64,000 nt of DNA, taken from an uncultured Lachnospiraceae bacterium (GTDB taxonomy: Bacteria > Bacillota > Clostridia > Lachnospirales > Lachnospiraceae). The notes beneath the pieces are model-generated. The model worked only from the letters and a program-made list of their open reading frames with translations. It searched no databases and had not been told where the DNA came from. The position numbers were made by a program, and so were the translations under genes. This document shows positions 1 through 9,337 of this stretch, piece by piece (the first letter of the stretch is position 1; every line of letters begins with the position of its first letter). The DNA lies in assembly GCA_934309145.1 (NCBI GenBank), contig CAKRCW010000001.1:1-64000 (forward strand). The letters run 5' to 3'.

Positions 1-368
1 ATAACTACCTTCTTAGCACCTGCATCGATATGAGCCTGTGACTTAGCCTTTGATACATAGAAACCTGTACACTCAAGAACAACGTCAACATCAAGTGCTC
101 CCCATGGAAGGTTCTTAGCATCTGCCTCTGCATAAATCTTTAATGTCTTACCACATACTGTGATTGTACCAGCCTCATCATCTGCTGAAACCTGGTCAGC
201 GTACTGATACTTACCCTGTGATGAATCATACTTTAACAAGTGTGCAAGCATTGAAGGCTTTGTTAAGTCGTTGATTGCAACAACTTCATATCCTTCTGCA
301 TCAAACATCTGTCTGAATGCGAGACGACCGATACGTCCAAAACCATTAATTGCTACTTTTACTGCCAT
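1..368 (-). CDS. gap: Glyceraldehyde-3-phosphate dehydrogenase, N-terminal part (cut by window edge)
   Basis: Glycolytic enzyme converting glyceraldehyde-3-phosphate, NAD and phosphate to 1,3-bisphosphoglycerate in the cytosol. Reading the minus strand from the ATG at 368 gives [20 protein letters not shown], the classical GAPDH Rossmann start with its GFGRIGR dinucleotide-binding loop. About 122 codons are present, continuing through VVAINDLT and [11 protein letters not shown] and ending near [17 protein letters not shown]; the catalytic Cys region lies outside the window. An AGGAGG ribosome binding site sits about 8 nt before the ATG. The gene appears monocistronic at its 5' side, with its own promoter in the divergent intergenic region. 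Confidence 0.97.
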   Translation of the reverse strand, partial: MAVKVAINGFGRIGRLAFRQMFDAEGYEVVAINDLTKPSMLAHLLKYDSSQGKYQYADQVSADDEAGTITVCGKTLKIYAEADAKNLPWGALDVDVVLECTGFYVSKAKSQAHIDAGAKKVV

Positions 369-458
369 TTTTTATTCCTCCTAAGTTTTGAATAATAATG
401 TTTTTATAAGTACTGCCCTAAAACAGGCAGTAATTTATCTATTGAATTTCACAAGGCT

Positions 459-487
459 ATAATACCTTTTTTCGGTATAAAATTCAA
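459..487 (-). promoter_or_regulatory. Predicted sigma-A promoter of gap
   Basis: On the minus strand TTGAAT (482-487) and TATTAT (459-464) are separated by 17 bp and lie about 90 bp upstream of the gap start. A second possible pair, TTGCTA and TATACC, lies about 20 bp further upstream with the same spacing. The rest of the 369-634 divergent region is AT-rich with no gene visible. Confidence 0.6.
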
Positions 488-634
488 GTCTTAAATTAGC
501 AATTTTTTTCCTTTTTTTCGACTTTGGTATACTTTTAAACAAATATGTATCTTTTTTTTACTAAAATTGCTTTCATTTACAATGAAAAAGCTTTATAATT
601 ATATGTAAATTAAATCATGTTACGGAGGTTATTT

Positions 635-1453
635 ATGATGTTCCCTGATTATCATTTACATAGTGCATTTTCATCTGATTCAGATGCTGATATATATAAG
701 ATAATTGAAAGTGCCAAATCAAAGGGACTGTCTTCTATCTGCATAACAGATCATTATGATATGGATTTTCCTGTATTTCCTGATGAACCTGAGCTTACCT
801 TTGACTTAGATACTGACAGGTATTACAGCTATATGTCCAAAATTAAGGAAGAAATCTCAGATAGCTTTGACCTTCGTATAGGTGTTGAGCTTGGCGTAAT
901 GCCTGAGATAACCGAGAAGCTTACCAATTATGTACACTCCCACCCTGAGCTTGATTTCATTATTGCAAGCTCTCATCTTGTAGACGGATATGATCCATAC
1001 AGACCGGAATATTTCATTGGAAAAACAGATAAGGAAGCGTACTACAGATACTTTGAGAGTATACTTGAATCAATTAAGAGCTTTACAGACTTTAATGTGT
1101 ATGGACATCTGGATTACATATTAAGATACGGAAAATCAAAGGCTGATAATTTTAATATTCTTGATTACTACGATTTATTTACTAAAATTTTTTCTATACT
1201 TGTCTCCAATGGCAAGGGAATAGAAATTAATACAGGCAGTCTTTATCGTGGACTTGATTTTCCACACCCTCATGCTGACATTCTTAAGATGTATAAGGAT
1301 GCAGGCGGGGAGATAATCACTGTCGGAAGCGATGCACACACACCAGAATATGTAGGCTATGGTTTTGATATAGCTAAGGAACTTTTATTGGCACATGGTT
1401 TTAAATACTACTGCACCTTTGAAAAACAAAAGCCTGTTTTTCATAATTTATAA
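635..1453 (+). CDS. PHP-family phosphatase, probable histidinol-phosphatase (HisJ/HisK type)
   Basis: Predicted 272-residue metal-dependent phosphoesterase of the PHP superfamily; the closest known function is histidinol-phosphate dephosphorylation in histidine synthesis. Visible PHP metal ligands are DYHLHSAFS at the N-terminus, ITDHYD, GVELG, SSH, GHLDYILRYG and VGSDAH near the C-terminus. An in-frame ATG exists at 617, but GGAGG at 624-628 falls after it, so the start is the ATG at 635 (or 638). It is followed after 11 nt by the EAL gene, so the two are probably co-transcribed. No other histidine genes are nearby, so the substrate is inferred from family only. Confidence 0.85.
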   Translation: MMFPDYHLHSAFSSDSDADIYKIIESAKSKGLSSICITDHYDMDFPVFPDEPELTFDLDTDRYYSYMSKIKEEISDSFDLRIGVELGVMPEITEKLTNYVHSHPELDFIIASSHLVDGYDPYRPEYFIGKTDKEAYYRYFESILESIKSFTDFNVYGHLDYILRYGKSKADNFNILDYYDLFTKIFSILVSNGKGIEINTGSLYRGLDFPHPHADILKMYKDAGGEIITVGSDAHTPEYVGYGFDIAKELLLAHGFKYYCTFEKQKPVFHNL

Positions 1454-1464
1454 GGGGGAGAAAT

Positions 1465-3129
1465 ATGGAGTATATTAATAACAAGATATTAGATATAATG
1501 ATGAATACTTTATCTAATTCTTTTTTCTATTGGGATGTAATTAATAACACAATTGACGTTGCTGCACCTTATATTGCCAAGGATGTACATCTGGAAAATA
1601 CAGATCCTGTCACAAGACTTATCAAGCGTCAGGCTATACCACAGGAGGACATTGTATTACTAGAGCGTGCCAGAGATAAAATATACAAGGGTGCTCAGAC
1701 TCCAATTGACGATACAACTATCGATGTTAAATTCCGTATTCTCGACGCAGTATACAAAAAGACATCTTCTGTTCCGTGGTATAAGATTATTTTTTACCTA
1801 AGCAAAAACAGCCGGGGTCTTATATATGAGGCTGCTGTCGCATTAAGAGAGCTCACTGAGGCAGAGGTAACTAACAAAGAAATTCTTGAGTCCTTCTCAA
1901 ATGACAGGAATCCAAGAATTTTTAATTCAAGAATTTCAAGGCTTATAGATGCTTATCCTGATACTGAGTTTGCATTTGTACAGTTTGATATAAAGAATTT
2001 CAAGTTTCTTAATGAGAACTATGGTGAGGAATTTGGAAATGAAATACTTAACAATATATATAACACAATGAAGTTTTATGTATCTAATACATTTATCTTC
2101 TCAAGACTTACGGCAGATGTTTTTATGTTTGTCATGGCTTACAAAAAACAGGATGAGGTTATAGATTTTATTAATAAGCTTGAAACAGAAATTAACAATT
2201 ACAAGGACGTTGTATACCGCTTGTGTTTTGGAATTAATTTTGCAGAGGATTTATCAAAGCAGCCACGTTTTAATGGCGATTGTGCGGCTATAGCAAGAAT
2301 TGCCTGTAAGAAGGATGCAATATCCAGATATGTAATCTACAGTGATAAGCTTAGAAGCAGCCAGAAGCTGCAAAAAGAACTAGAGGATAACCTCCGTGTT
2401 GCCATAAATAACAACGAGCTTGCAATGTATTTGCAGCCAAAATATGATATTTCTACCAAAAAGGTATGTGGTGCTGAGGCTTTGGTAAGATGGGTTCGCC
2501 CTGATGGCATAATCGTTCCTCCTAACAGTTTTATTCCTCTTGCAGAGCAGAATGGTTTTATCCGTGACATCGACCACTTCATGTGGAAGGAAGCCTGTAA
2601 AACGTTAAGGTACTGGATAGATAAGGGTGCCACCCCTGTTCCAATCTCTGTCAACGTATCAAGGGTACATTTAGAAGATTTTAATTTTATTACAATACTT
2701 AACACATACATATCCCGTTATAATGTTCCAAAGAGCCTGCTTGAGATAGAGATAACCGAGACTATTCAGAATAACAACACTGATGCATCCATAAATGCTC
2801 TTAAAAACGAAGGATATAAGCTTCTCATGGATGATTTTGGTTCAGGCTATTCTTCTCTTAAGATGATAAACGATACACAATTTGATGTACTTAAGATTGA
2901 CCGTTCATTTCTCAATGCATTTTTAAACTCTGAACGCGGCAAAAAGATAATATCACATACAATCAATATGTCTCAGGATATAGGTATTGATACTATTGCT
3001 GAGGGAGTTGAGACTGAGGAACAGGAGAAATTCCTTTTAGAGAATGGCTGTCACTATGCACAGGGTTTCCTATTCTCGAAGCCAATTCCATTAAAAGAGT
3101 TTAATCCAAAATATATGCATATTGATTAA
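1465..3129 (+). CDS. EAL-domain cyclic-di-GMP phosphodiesterase with degenerate GGDEF domain
   Basis: Predicted soluble 554-residue signalling enzyme hydrolysing cyclic di-GMP. The N-terminal ~150 residues are unassigned. Residues ~165-295 resemble a GGDEF fold (FVQFDIKNFKFLNENYGEEFG), but the signature is replaced by LTADVF, so cyclase activity is unlikely. Residues ~305-550 form an EAL domain with the motifs expected for an active enzyme: GAEALVRW, SVNVSR, EIEITET, MDDFGSGYSSL, LKIDRSFL and AEGVETEEQ. No membrane segment is apparent. The ribosome binding site GGGGGAG precedes the ATG. It is the second gene behind the PHP phosphatase and ends at a bidirectional terminator. Confidence 0.93.
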   Translation: MEYINNKILDIMMNTLSNSFFYWDVINNTIDVAAPYIAKDVHLENTDPVTRLIKRQAIPQEDIVLLERARDKIYKGAQTPIDDTTIDVKFRILDAVYKKTSSVPWYKIIFYLSKNSRGLIYEAAVALRELTEAEVTNKEILESFSNDRNPRIFNSRISRLIDAYPDTEFAFVQFDIKNFKFLNENYGEEFGNEILNNIYNTMKFYVSNTFIFSRLTADVFMFVMAYKKQDEVIDFINKLETEINNYKDVVYRLCFGINFAEDLSKQPRFNGDCAAIARIACKKDAISRYVIYSDKLRSSQKLQKELEDNLRVAINNNELAMYLQPKYDISTKKVCGAEALVRWVRPDGIIVPPNSFIPLAEQNGFIRDIDHFMWKEACKTLRYWIDKGATPVPISVNVSRVHLEDFNFITILNTYISRYNVPKSLLEIEITETIQNNNTDASINALKNEGYKLLMDDFGSGYSSLKMINDTQFDVLKIDRSFLNAFLNSERGKKIISHTINMSQDIGIDTIAEGVETEEQEKFLLENGCHYAQGFLFSKPIPLKEFNPKYMHID

Positions 3130-3143
3130 TTCATCTGCAAAAC

Positions 3144-3195
3144 AAGAGGGACAATTGTCAGTTACCAATCGACAATTATCCCTCTTTTATTATAT
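3144..3195. terminator. Bidirectional intrinsic terminator
   Basis: Arms 3144-3159 and 3171-3186 form a stem of about 16 bp with one C/A mismatch, closing an 11-nt loop. A T-rich run follows on the plus strand and an A-rich run on the other side. It separates the EAL gene (plus) from iscU (minus). Confidence 0.85.
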
Positions 3196-3223
3196 ATATC
3201 TGTAATTAAATACCTGATAGACT

Positions 3224-3661
3224 CTAATATTCTTCATCTGTCTCATGCTCGCTTATATCGCTTACCGGCTTTTGTAAGCCCTCTATCTTGATATTGTTTT
3301 TCTCAGCGTAATCCCAAAGTGCTGCGTGGATTGCCTCCTCAGCAAGCAGCGAACAGTGAACCTTAACAGGTGGAAGTCCATCTAACGCTTCCATAACAGC
3401 CTTATTTGTAACCTCAAGAGCTTCGTATATGCTCTTGCCCTTTACAAGCTCTGTAGCCATGCTGCTTGTTGCGACTGCTGCTCCACATCCAAATGTCTTG
3501 AACTTTACATCTCTGATAATCTGATTCTCATCAATATCAAAATATATTCTCATTATATCACCGCACTTAGCATTACCTACGGTGCCTACTCCACTTGCAT
3601 TTTCGATTTCTCCAACATTTCTTGGGTTCTGAAAATGGTCCATAACCTTTTCACTATACAT
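3224..3661 (-). CDS. iscU: Fe-S cluster assembly scaffold protein IscU/NifU-N type
   Basis: Scaffold on which Fe-S clusters are assembled with sulfur from cysteine desulfurase before transfer to apo-proteins. The 145 residues begin MYSEKVMDHFQNPRNVGEI, typical of IscU, and contain the three cluster-ligand cysteines in KCGD, GCGAAVA and VHCSLLAEEA. The short acidic C-terminal tail (ISEHETDEEY) is common in clostridial versions. It lies 34 nt downstream of iscS in the same direction, forming the minimal clostridial iscS-iscU unit; no iscR, iscA or hscAB genes are adjacent. Confidence 0.95.
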   Translation of the reverse strand: MYSEKVMDHFQNPRNVGEIENASGVGTVGNAKCGDIMRIYFDIDENQIIRDVKFKTFGCGAAVATSSMATELVKGKSIYEALEVTNKAVMEALDGLPPVKVHCSLLAEEAIHAALWDYAEKNNIKIEGLQKPVSDISEHETDEEY

Positions 3662-3695
3662 ATCTATATTTCCTCCTAAGCTCTGTGTAATATGG

Positions 3696-4883
3696 TTATT
3701 TTATATTATTTTTCTTAACATAATCCTCGTACAAAGGCGACATGCTTCTAAGTCTTTCTACAATTCTCTTGAGATTATCAATAACATAGTCCATATCCTC
3801 CTTAGTATTCTCCTCACCAAGAGTCATTCTTAGTGAGCCATGAGCTATCTCATGTGGAAGTCCTATTGCAAGAAGAACATGCGATGGATCAAGTGAGCCT
3901 GATGTACATGCCGAACCACTTGAGCCACATATTCCTGCCATATCAAGCATAATAAGGAGCGACTCTCCCTCTATAAATTGGAAGCTTATATTGACATTGT
4001 TAGGAAGTCTCTTCTCTCTGTGTCCGTTAAGTCTTGCATATGGTATCTCGGCAAGCAGTCTGTCGATAAGATAATCTCTTAACTCTGTCTCATATTTGAT
4101 TCTGTCATCCATAGTTGCGACAGCTATCTCAACAGCCTTTCCGAGTCCTACGATACCAGGTACATTCTCTGTTCCTGCACGTCTTGAACGTTCCTGTGCT
4201 CCACCGTGTACAAAGCTCCTAATCTTAACACCTTTTCTAATATATAAAAAGCCTATACCCTTAGGTCCGTTAAGCTTATGTCCACTGGCTGAGAGCATAT
4301 CTATATGCATATCCTCTACATCTATAGGGAGCTGACCGTAAGCCTGAACTGCATCAGTGTGGAATAATATTCCTTTCTCGTGTGCAAGCTCTCCTATCTC
4401 CTTTATAGGCTGTATTGAACCAATCTCATTGTTGGCAAACATAACTGATATGAGAATTGTGTCAGGACGAATGGCTTTCTTTAATTCATCCATCTTGATT
4501 ATTCCGTTCTCGTCAACATCAATATATGTTATCTCAAATCCACGCTTCTCAAGATATTCAGCAGTGTGGAGTATAGCATGATGCTCTATCTTACTTGTGA
4601 TAATGTGCTTACCTTTACCTGCATATGCCTCTGCTGTAGCCTTAAGTGCCCAGTTGTCCGACTCAGAGCCACCTGCTGTAAAATATATGTTAGAAGCATC
4701 TGTATTAAGACTGTCTCCGATTATCTTTCTCGCCTTAGTGATTGCCTCCTTGCTGTTTGATGAGAATTTATATATACTAGATGGATTTCCGTAATATTCC
4801 GTAAAATAAGGTAACATCTCCTGTACAACCTCTGGTCTCGTTGCAGTTGTGGCAGCGTGATCCAAATATATTAATTTATCCAT
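3696..4883 (-). CDS. iscS: Cysteine desulfurase, Fe-S assembly (IscS/NifS)
   Basis: PLP enzyme releasing sulfur from L-cysteine as a protein persulfide. The 395 residues start MDKLIYLDHAATTATRPEV, with the cofactor lysine in SASGHKLNGPKG and the persulfide cysteine in GSSGSACTSGSLDPSHVL. It directly precedes iscU, so its main role is presumably Fe-S assembly. A second paralogue of 380 residues (32174-33316) is paired with thiI. A TTGACT box about 80 bp upstream of the ATG could be the -35 of its promoter; the -10 is weak. Confidence 0.95.
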   Translation of the reverse strand: MDKLIYLDHAATTATRPEVVQEMLPYFTEYYGNPSSIYKFSSNSKEAITKARKIIGDSLNTDASNIYFTAGGSESDNWALKATAEAYAGKGKHIITSKIEHHAILHTAEYLEKRGFEITYIDVDENGIIKMDELKKAIRPDTILISVMFANNEIGSIQPIKEIGELAHEKGILFHTDAVQAYGQLPIDVEDMHIDMLSASGHKLNGPKGIGFLYIRKGVKIRSFVHGGAQERSRRAGTENVPGIVGLGKAVEIAVATMDDRIKYETELRDYLIDRLLAEIPYARLNGHREKRLPNNVNISFQFIEGESLLIMLDMAGICGSSGSACTSGSLDPSHVLLAIGLPHEIAHGSLRMTLGEENTKEDMDYVIDNLKRIVERLRSMSPLYEDYVKKNNIK

Positions 4884-4990
4884 TTGTCACTACTCCTTTA
4901 CACATATAATTAAGTAATTATCTTTTGCGTTCATACCTTATCACTATGATTTCGCAAAGTCAACATAATTACTCTAAAATATCTTCTATT

Positions 4991-5016
4991 GAAAAATATT
5001 ATCAGTAATATTTTTC
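4991..5016. promoter_or_regulatory. Perfect 10-bp inverted repeat upstream of spoVB-like gene
   Basis: GAAAAATATT (4991-5000) and its exact complement (5007-5016) flank a 6-nt spacer in the divergent region between iscS and the flippase gene. A perfect TATAAT lies at 5029-5034, but the matching -35 is poor. It could be an operator or a sporulation-sigma promoter region; this is not resolved from sequence. Confidence 0.4.
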
Positions 5017-5062
5017 ATTTATACCCAATATAATTTAACTAATCAGATTTAAGGGGTATATC

Positions 5063-6403
5063 TTGTCAAAAAACACTATTATCAAGGGAACTTTTATACT
5101 TACAATAGCTGGTATTATAACCAAAATATTAGGTTTCTATAATAGAATATTCCTTACAAGATTAATAGGTGTAAAGGAATTAGGAATATATCAGCTTATT
5201 TTTCCGATTTATCTACTCACATACTCCTTCTGCTCTCAGGGAATCGCAACAACCCTAACCAAGCATGTATCATATCATATCGGTAAGAAGAATGGACAAA
5301 ATGTTAAAAAAACATTTTATATATGTCTTATTATGTCCGGCATAATAAGTCTTATCACCTGTCTTGTAATATATAATACAGCTTATCCTATAAGCAGATA
5401 TATCCTAAAGAACACTGACTGTGCCGTTCTTCTAAAAATAATATCAATTGCCATACCATTTGTATCTGTAAAGGCATGCATAAACGCATATTTTGTAGGT
5501 GTAAATAAACCGGGACTCCATGGTTTTTCACATCTGTTTGAGCAAATAATAAGAATATCCACTGCCTATATACTGGCATGCTTATGGACAGACGACAAAA
5601 TAAACGCTGTTTTGGCAGTTATAGCTGTGGTAGTCGGGGAGATTGCAGCAACCATTCTTGCAATATTTTTTTATGAAATATATAAGAAAAAGAACAATGA
5701 CAGCTTTATGTCTGAAAATGTATCAGGAAAAACAAATCTATCTCTCATTAAGGAACTCGGCACCGATATAGCCCCAATAACCTTAAATAACCTTGTATTC
5801 ACATTATTCTCTAGCTTTGAGGCAATTATCATGCCTACAATGCTTTACTATTATTATTCTGACAGCAATCTTGCAATGGAGATGTACGGAATTGTCACCG
5901 GTATTGTAATTCCATTTTTGTTATTTCCATCAACAATTACAACATCGCTCTCAATGATGCTGCTTCCGGCAGTTTCATATGCAAATGCAAAAAATGACAA
6001 CAAAAAAATAAGGTCAGCAATAATTAACAGTGTATTATTCTGCCTTATGCTGGGTGTTGCAGCATGGCTTATATTCTTGTTGTCTGGAAAATGGGCATGC
6101 GAAATTGCCTTTAACAATATAAAAGCAGGCATGTTACTCAGAAAAATGAGTTACCTATGCCCGCTTATTTATCTCTCAGGTACTCTGTCTGCAATTATGA
6201 ATGGTATTGATAAAGCTTTTAAAAATCTTATATTCAATATAAGTGGAATAACAATGAGGATTATAATATCATTCACCTTAGTACCAAAATATGGTATCAC
6301 CGCTTATATATCAGGAATGACTATAAGCTACTTCATAATTGATATACTGCTGCTCACATCATGTCTCAGCATAAAAAAGGAATTTTCTTATATCAGCCGG
6401 TAA
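5063..6403 (+). CDS. SpoVB-like polysaccharide flippase (MVF/MOP superfamily)
   Basis: Integral membrane protein of 446 residues with about 12-14 hydrophobic segments, of the SpoVB/MurJ-related MOP superfamily that flips lipid-linked saccharides. The opening KGTFILTIAGIITKILGFYNR and GVKELGIYQLIFPIYLL are characteristic of SpoVB-type proteins, required in Bacillus for spore cortex. Translation probably begins at TTG 5063, six bases after AAGGGG; no ATG is better placed. Its last 11 bases overlap the 3' end of the convergent metA gene. The assignment to spore cortex is inferred from similarity; other flippases share this fold. Confidence 0.8.
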   Translation: MSKNTIIKGTFILTIAGIITKILGFYNRIFLTRLIGVKELGIYQLIFPIYLLTYSFCSQGIATTLTKHVSYHIGKKNGQNVKKTFYICLIMSGIISLITCLVIYNTAYPISRYILKNTDCAVLLKIISIAIPFVSVKACINAYFVGVNKPGLHGFSHLFEQIIRISTAYILACLWTDDKINAVLAVIAVVVGEIAATILAIFFYEIYKKKNNDSFMSENVSGKTNLSLIKELGTDIAPITLNNLVFTLFSSFEAIIMPTMLYYYYSDSNLAMEMYGIVTGIVIPFLLFPSTITTSLSMMLLPAVSYANAKNDNKKIRSAIINSVLFCLMLGVAAWLIFLLSGKWACEIAFNNIKAGMLLRKMSYLCPLIYLSGTLSAIMNGIDKAFKNLIFNISGITMRIIISFTLVPKYGITAYISGMTISYFIIDILLLTSCLSIKKEFSYISR

Positions 6404-7316
6404 CCTTCTTTGTCCAGTCATAAGGAGTACTCTGATATACATAATAATTTAACCAATTGGCATAAAGAGTATTAGCATGGCATCTCCATGACTTTATCGG
6501 CTTATTATCAGGATTATCATCAGGATAATAATTGACAGGAATATCAGGGTTAAGTCCCCTCTTTATATCGCGCTTGTACTCTTGATCCAAGGTGTATGTA
6601 TCGTACTCCGGATGTCCTGTTACAAATATATTCTTGCCTGCATTACCTATTATAAGATATGGACCTGTTATATCTGATTCAGCAACTATTTCAAGATCAG
6701 GATTATTAACAATAGCATCCTTATCTATAGCTGTATATCTGGACTGTGGTACAAGGAATGAATCGTCAAAACCTCTTACCAGAGGTGTCCTCTTGTGGAA
6801 GGTATAATGCTTATATACACCAGAGAATTTCTTGTCCATCTTATACTTTTTAACACCGTATCTGTGATAAAGTCCAGCCTGAGCTCCCCAGCATATATGA
6901 AGAGTTGATGTAACATTATCCTCCGACCAGTCCATTATCTTAGTCAGTTCCCTCCAATACTCTACCTCCTCGAATTCCATCAACTCGACAGGAGCACCGG
7001 TAATTATAAGTCCATCCCATTTTTTATCCTTAACACTGTTAAAATCTGTATAAAATCTCTCAAGATGAGACTCAGATACATGCTTTGACTCATAGGACAT
7101 AGTTCTAATAAATGATATATTAACCTGCAATGGAGTGTTAGAGAGACTTCTTAATAACTGAAGCTCTGTGTCCTCCTTAAGAGGCATAAGATTAAGAATC
7201 AATATATCAAGTGGTCTTATATCCTGACTTATGGCTCTGTTCTCATCCATGACAAATATATTTTCCTGCTCAAGAATCTTCTTGACAGGTAAATCGTTAT
7301 CTATTTTTATCGGCAT
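6393..7316 (-). CDS. metA: Homoserine O-acetyltransferase (MetA type)
   Basis: Activates homoserine for methionine synthesis. The 307-residue protein has the MetA nucleophile Cys142 (LHICWGAQAG) and the His235/Glu237 pair (TGHPEYDTY). Residue 111 is Glu (GAPVELMEF) where E. coli has Gly; published work on Bacillus cereus MetA links Glu111 to acetyl-CoA rather than succinyl-CoA use, so O-acetylhomoserine is the expected product. That fits the O-acetylhomoserine sulfhydrylase at 29600-30886. No SAM riboswitch is visible in the 66-bp gap to ligA. The ribosome binding site is GAGGGG. Confidence 0.93.
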   Translation of the reverse strand: MPIKIDNDLPVKKILEQENIFVMDENRAISQDIRPLDILILNLMPLKEDTELQLLRSLSNTPLQVNISFIRTMSYESKHVSESHLERFYTDFNSVKDKKWDGLIITGAPVELMEFEEVEYWRELTKIMDWSEDNVTSTLHICWGAQAGLYHRYGVKKYKMDKKFSGVYKHYTFHKRTPLVRGFDDSFLVPQSRYTAIDKDAIVNNPDLEIVAESDITGPYLIIGNAGKNIFVTGHPEYDTYTLDQEYKRDIKRGLNPDIPVNYYPDDNPDNKPIKSWRCHANTLYANWLNYYVYQSTPYDWTKKVTG

Positions 7317-7382
7317 CTAAATTCCCCTCACTTCTGTGGTAATAATAACCCTTTTAGCAAACATCAGTATAACACTATTAAT

Positions 7383-9335
7383 CTATAACTTCAAGAAATC
7401 CTCCTCTGAAATTATAGGTATACCCAATTCCTTTGCCTTTTTATTCTTTGATGAAGATGACAACACATCATTATTGATAAGATAAGCCGTCTTAGAAGAT
7501 ACACTTCCAGATACCTTTCCGCCTCTGTTTTCTATCTCCTTCTTAAGGGCATCTCTGTTCTCATAGTGATTAAGAGTTCCCGTGATTACAAATGTCTTTC
7601 CGGCAAGGTCCTCCTCACTCTCATTTGTAACTTCCACAAATGTAACCTCTGACAATAATTCTCTTAGAACCCTGATGTTGTTATTGTCAGCAAAATAAGC
7701 AACTATTCCCTCCGCAATAACATCTCCTATTCCATCTATCATAGAAAGCTCAGTGACATCCGCATTTATAATTTTCTCCATATCATTGTTAAAATACTTA
7801 CATATAAGTCTTGCTGTTGTGTTACCGACATTGATAATTCCGATTCCATAAAGCAGTCTTGATGGTTCAGTGTTTCTTGATGCATCAATGGAAGAAATCA
7901 TGTTATCGTAGGACTTCTCGCCAAAACCATCAAGCTTTATTATCTCATCCCTGTACTTCTCAATCCTGTATATGTCATAGAGCTCATTTATAAATCCACA
8001 ATCTATAAACTTCTCAAGTGTTGCTTCTGATAAGCCATCTATATTCATTGCATTTCTAGACACAAAATGTGTAAACAGTTTGATTGTCTTGGCTGGACAC
8101 GACATATTAGGGCAATAGAGAGTCTCTATTTCATTATCATTTTTAATAACTGTCTTATGACCGCACGCAGGACAGGTATCAGGAATCTCTACATTGCCGC
8201 TCTGTGTAATATTCTCACTTATCTGTGGAATAATCATATTAGCCTTGTATACCTTTATCTCATCACCGACACCTAACTTAAGCTGTTTAACTATACTTAC
8301 ATTATGAACACTCGCACGGCTAACTGATGTTCCCTCCAGACTTACAGCGTCAAATACTGCAACAGGATTAATAAGACCTGTTCTTGACGGACTCCATTCT
8401 ATAGCCTTAAGCTTTGTCACAGCCTGCTCATCAGCCCACTTAAATGCTATGGAATCACGAGGGAACTTAGCTGTGCGTCCAAGTTGTTTTCCATATACAA
8501 CGTCATCATAGGACAGTACCAGTCCGTCTGACGGAAAGTCATTTGTTGTTATCTTCTCAGCAAAAAGCTTAACCGTATCATGCATGGAAGCTGCTGTAAC
8601 ATTTGTATGCCAGACAACCTCAAAGCCAAGCGATGTAAGAAAATCAAACTTAGAATTCATAGTGGCATCTATCGACTTATCCCCTGTGTCAAGCATATTA
8701 AATGCAAAGAAATGAACATTTCTCTCGGCAGTAATCTGATTATTTAACTGTCTCACCGAGCCTGAGCACAGGTTTCTTGGATTTTTATATTTTGCATCTA
8801 CATCTTCTATAGTCGCATTTATTTTTTCAAAATCAGAGTATTTTATAACTGCCTCACCGCGGATAACGAGCTGTTCCTTATAGCTTATAGAGCGTGGAAG
8901 GTTTGCAAACACTCTTGCATTGTTTGTGATTACCTCGCCTATCTCTCCATTTCCTCTTGTTACAGCCTTGACAAGAGCTCCATCCTCATAAGTAAGGACA
9001 ACTGTAAGTCCATCCATCTTCCATGACATAACACCTTCTTTATCGCCAAGCCATGCAGATAAATCATCAACACTCTTAGTTTTATCAAGAGAAAGCATAG
9101 GTTCAGCATGTCTCTCCTTAGGGAGCTCGCTAAGTATCTCATAACCTACCTTCTGTGTAGGACTGTTTGACATTATAAGACCTGTGCTTTTTTCCAATGA
9201 GACAAGCTCATCATATAATGTATCATAGGCAAGGTTGCTCATTATCTCCTCGTCATACTGATAATATGCCTTAGCTGCCTCGTTAAGAGTTGCAACCAAT
9301 TCCTTTATTCTCTCCGTTTTTTCATTAAGCGACAT
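7383..9335 (-). CDS. ligA: NAD-dependent DNA ligase
   Basis: Seals nicks in DNA using NAD during replication and repair. The 650 residues show the full LigA order: N-terminal Ia/adenylation domain with nucleophile Lys106 in WKMDG, OB fold, four-Cys zinc finger (CPACGH...CPNMSCPAK), helix-hairpin-helix region (LDGFGEKSYDNM, IDGIGDVIAEGI) and a C-terminal BRCT domain (LAGKTFVITGTLNHYENRDA). Length is normal for the family. It starts two bases after the rluF stop codon and is probably translationally coupled to it. Confidence 0.97.
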   Translation of the reverse strand: MSLNEKTERIKELVATLNEAAKAYYQYDEEIMSNLAYDTLYDELVSLEKSTGLIMSNSPTQKVGYEILSELPKERHAEPMLSLDKTKSVDDLSAWLGDKEGVMSWKMDGLTVVLTYEDGALVKAVTRGNGEIGEVITNNARVFANLPRSISYKEQLVIRGEAVIKYSDFEKINATIEDVDAKYKNPRNLCSGSVRQLNNQITAERNVHFFAFNMLDTGDKSIDATMNSKFDFLTSLGFEVVWHTNVTAASMHDTVKLFAEKITTNDFPSDGLVLSYDDVVYGKQLGRTAKFPRDSIAFKWADEQAVTKLKAIEWSPSRTGLINPVAVFDAVSLEGTSVSRASVHNVSIVKQLKLGVGDEIKVYKANMIIPQISENITQSGNVEIPDTCPACGHKTVIKNDNEIETLYCPNMSCPAKTIKLFTHFVSRNAMNIDGLSEATLEKFIDCGFINELYDIYRIEKYRDEIIKLDGFGEKSYDNMISSIDASRNTEPSRLLYGIGIINVGNTTARLICKYFNNDMEKIINADVTELSMIDGIGDVIAEGIVAYFADNNNIRVLRELLSEVTFVEVTNESEEDLAGKTFVITGTLNHYENRDALKKEIENRGGKVSGSVSSKTAYLINNDVLSSSSKNKKAKELGIPIISEEDFLKL

Positions 9336-9337
9336 AC

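Noticed and set aside
7317..7382. SAM riboswitch before metA (and before metY at 30887-30954)
   Set aside because: Both gaps are under 70 bp, too short for an S-box with terminator, and lack its conserved helices.
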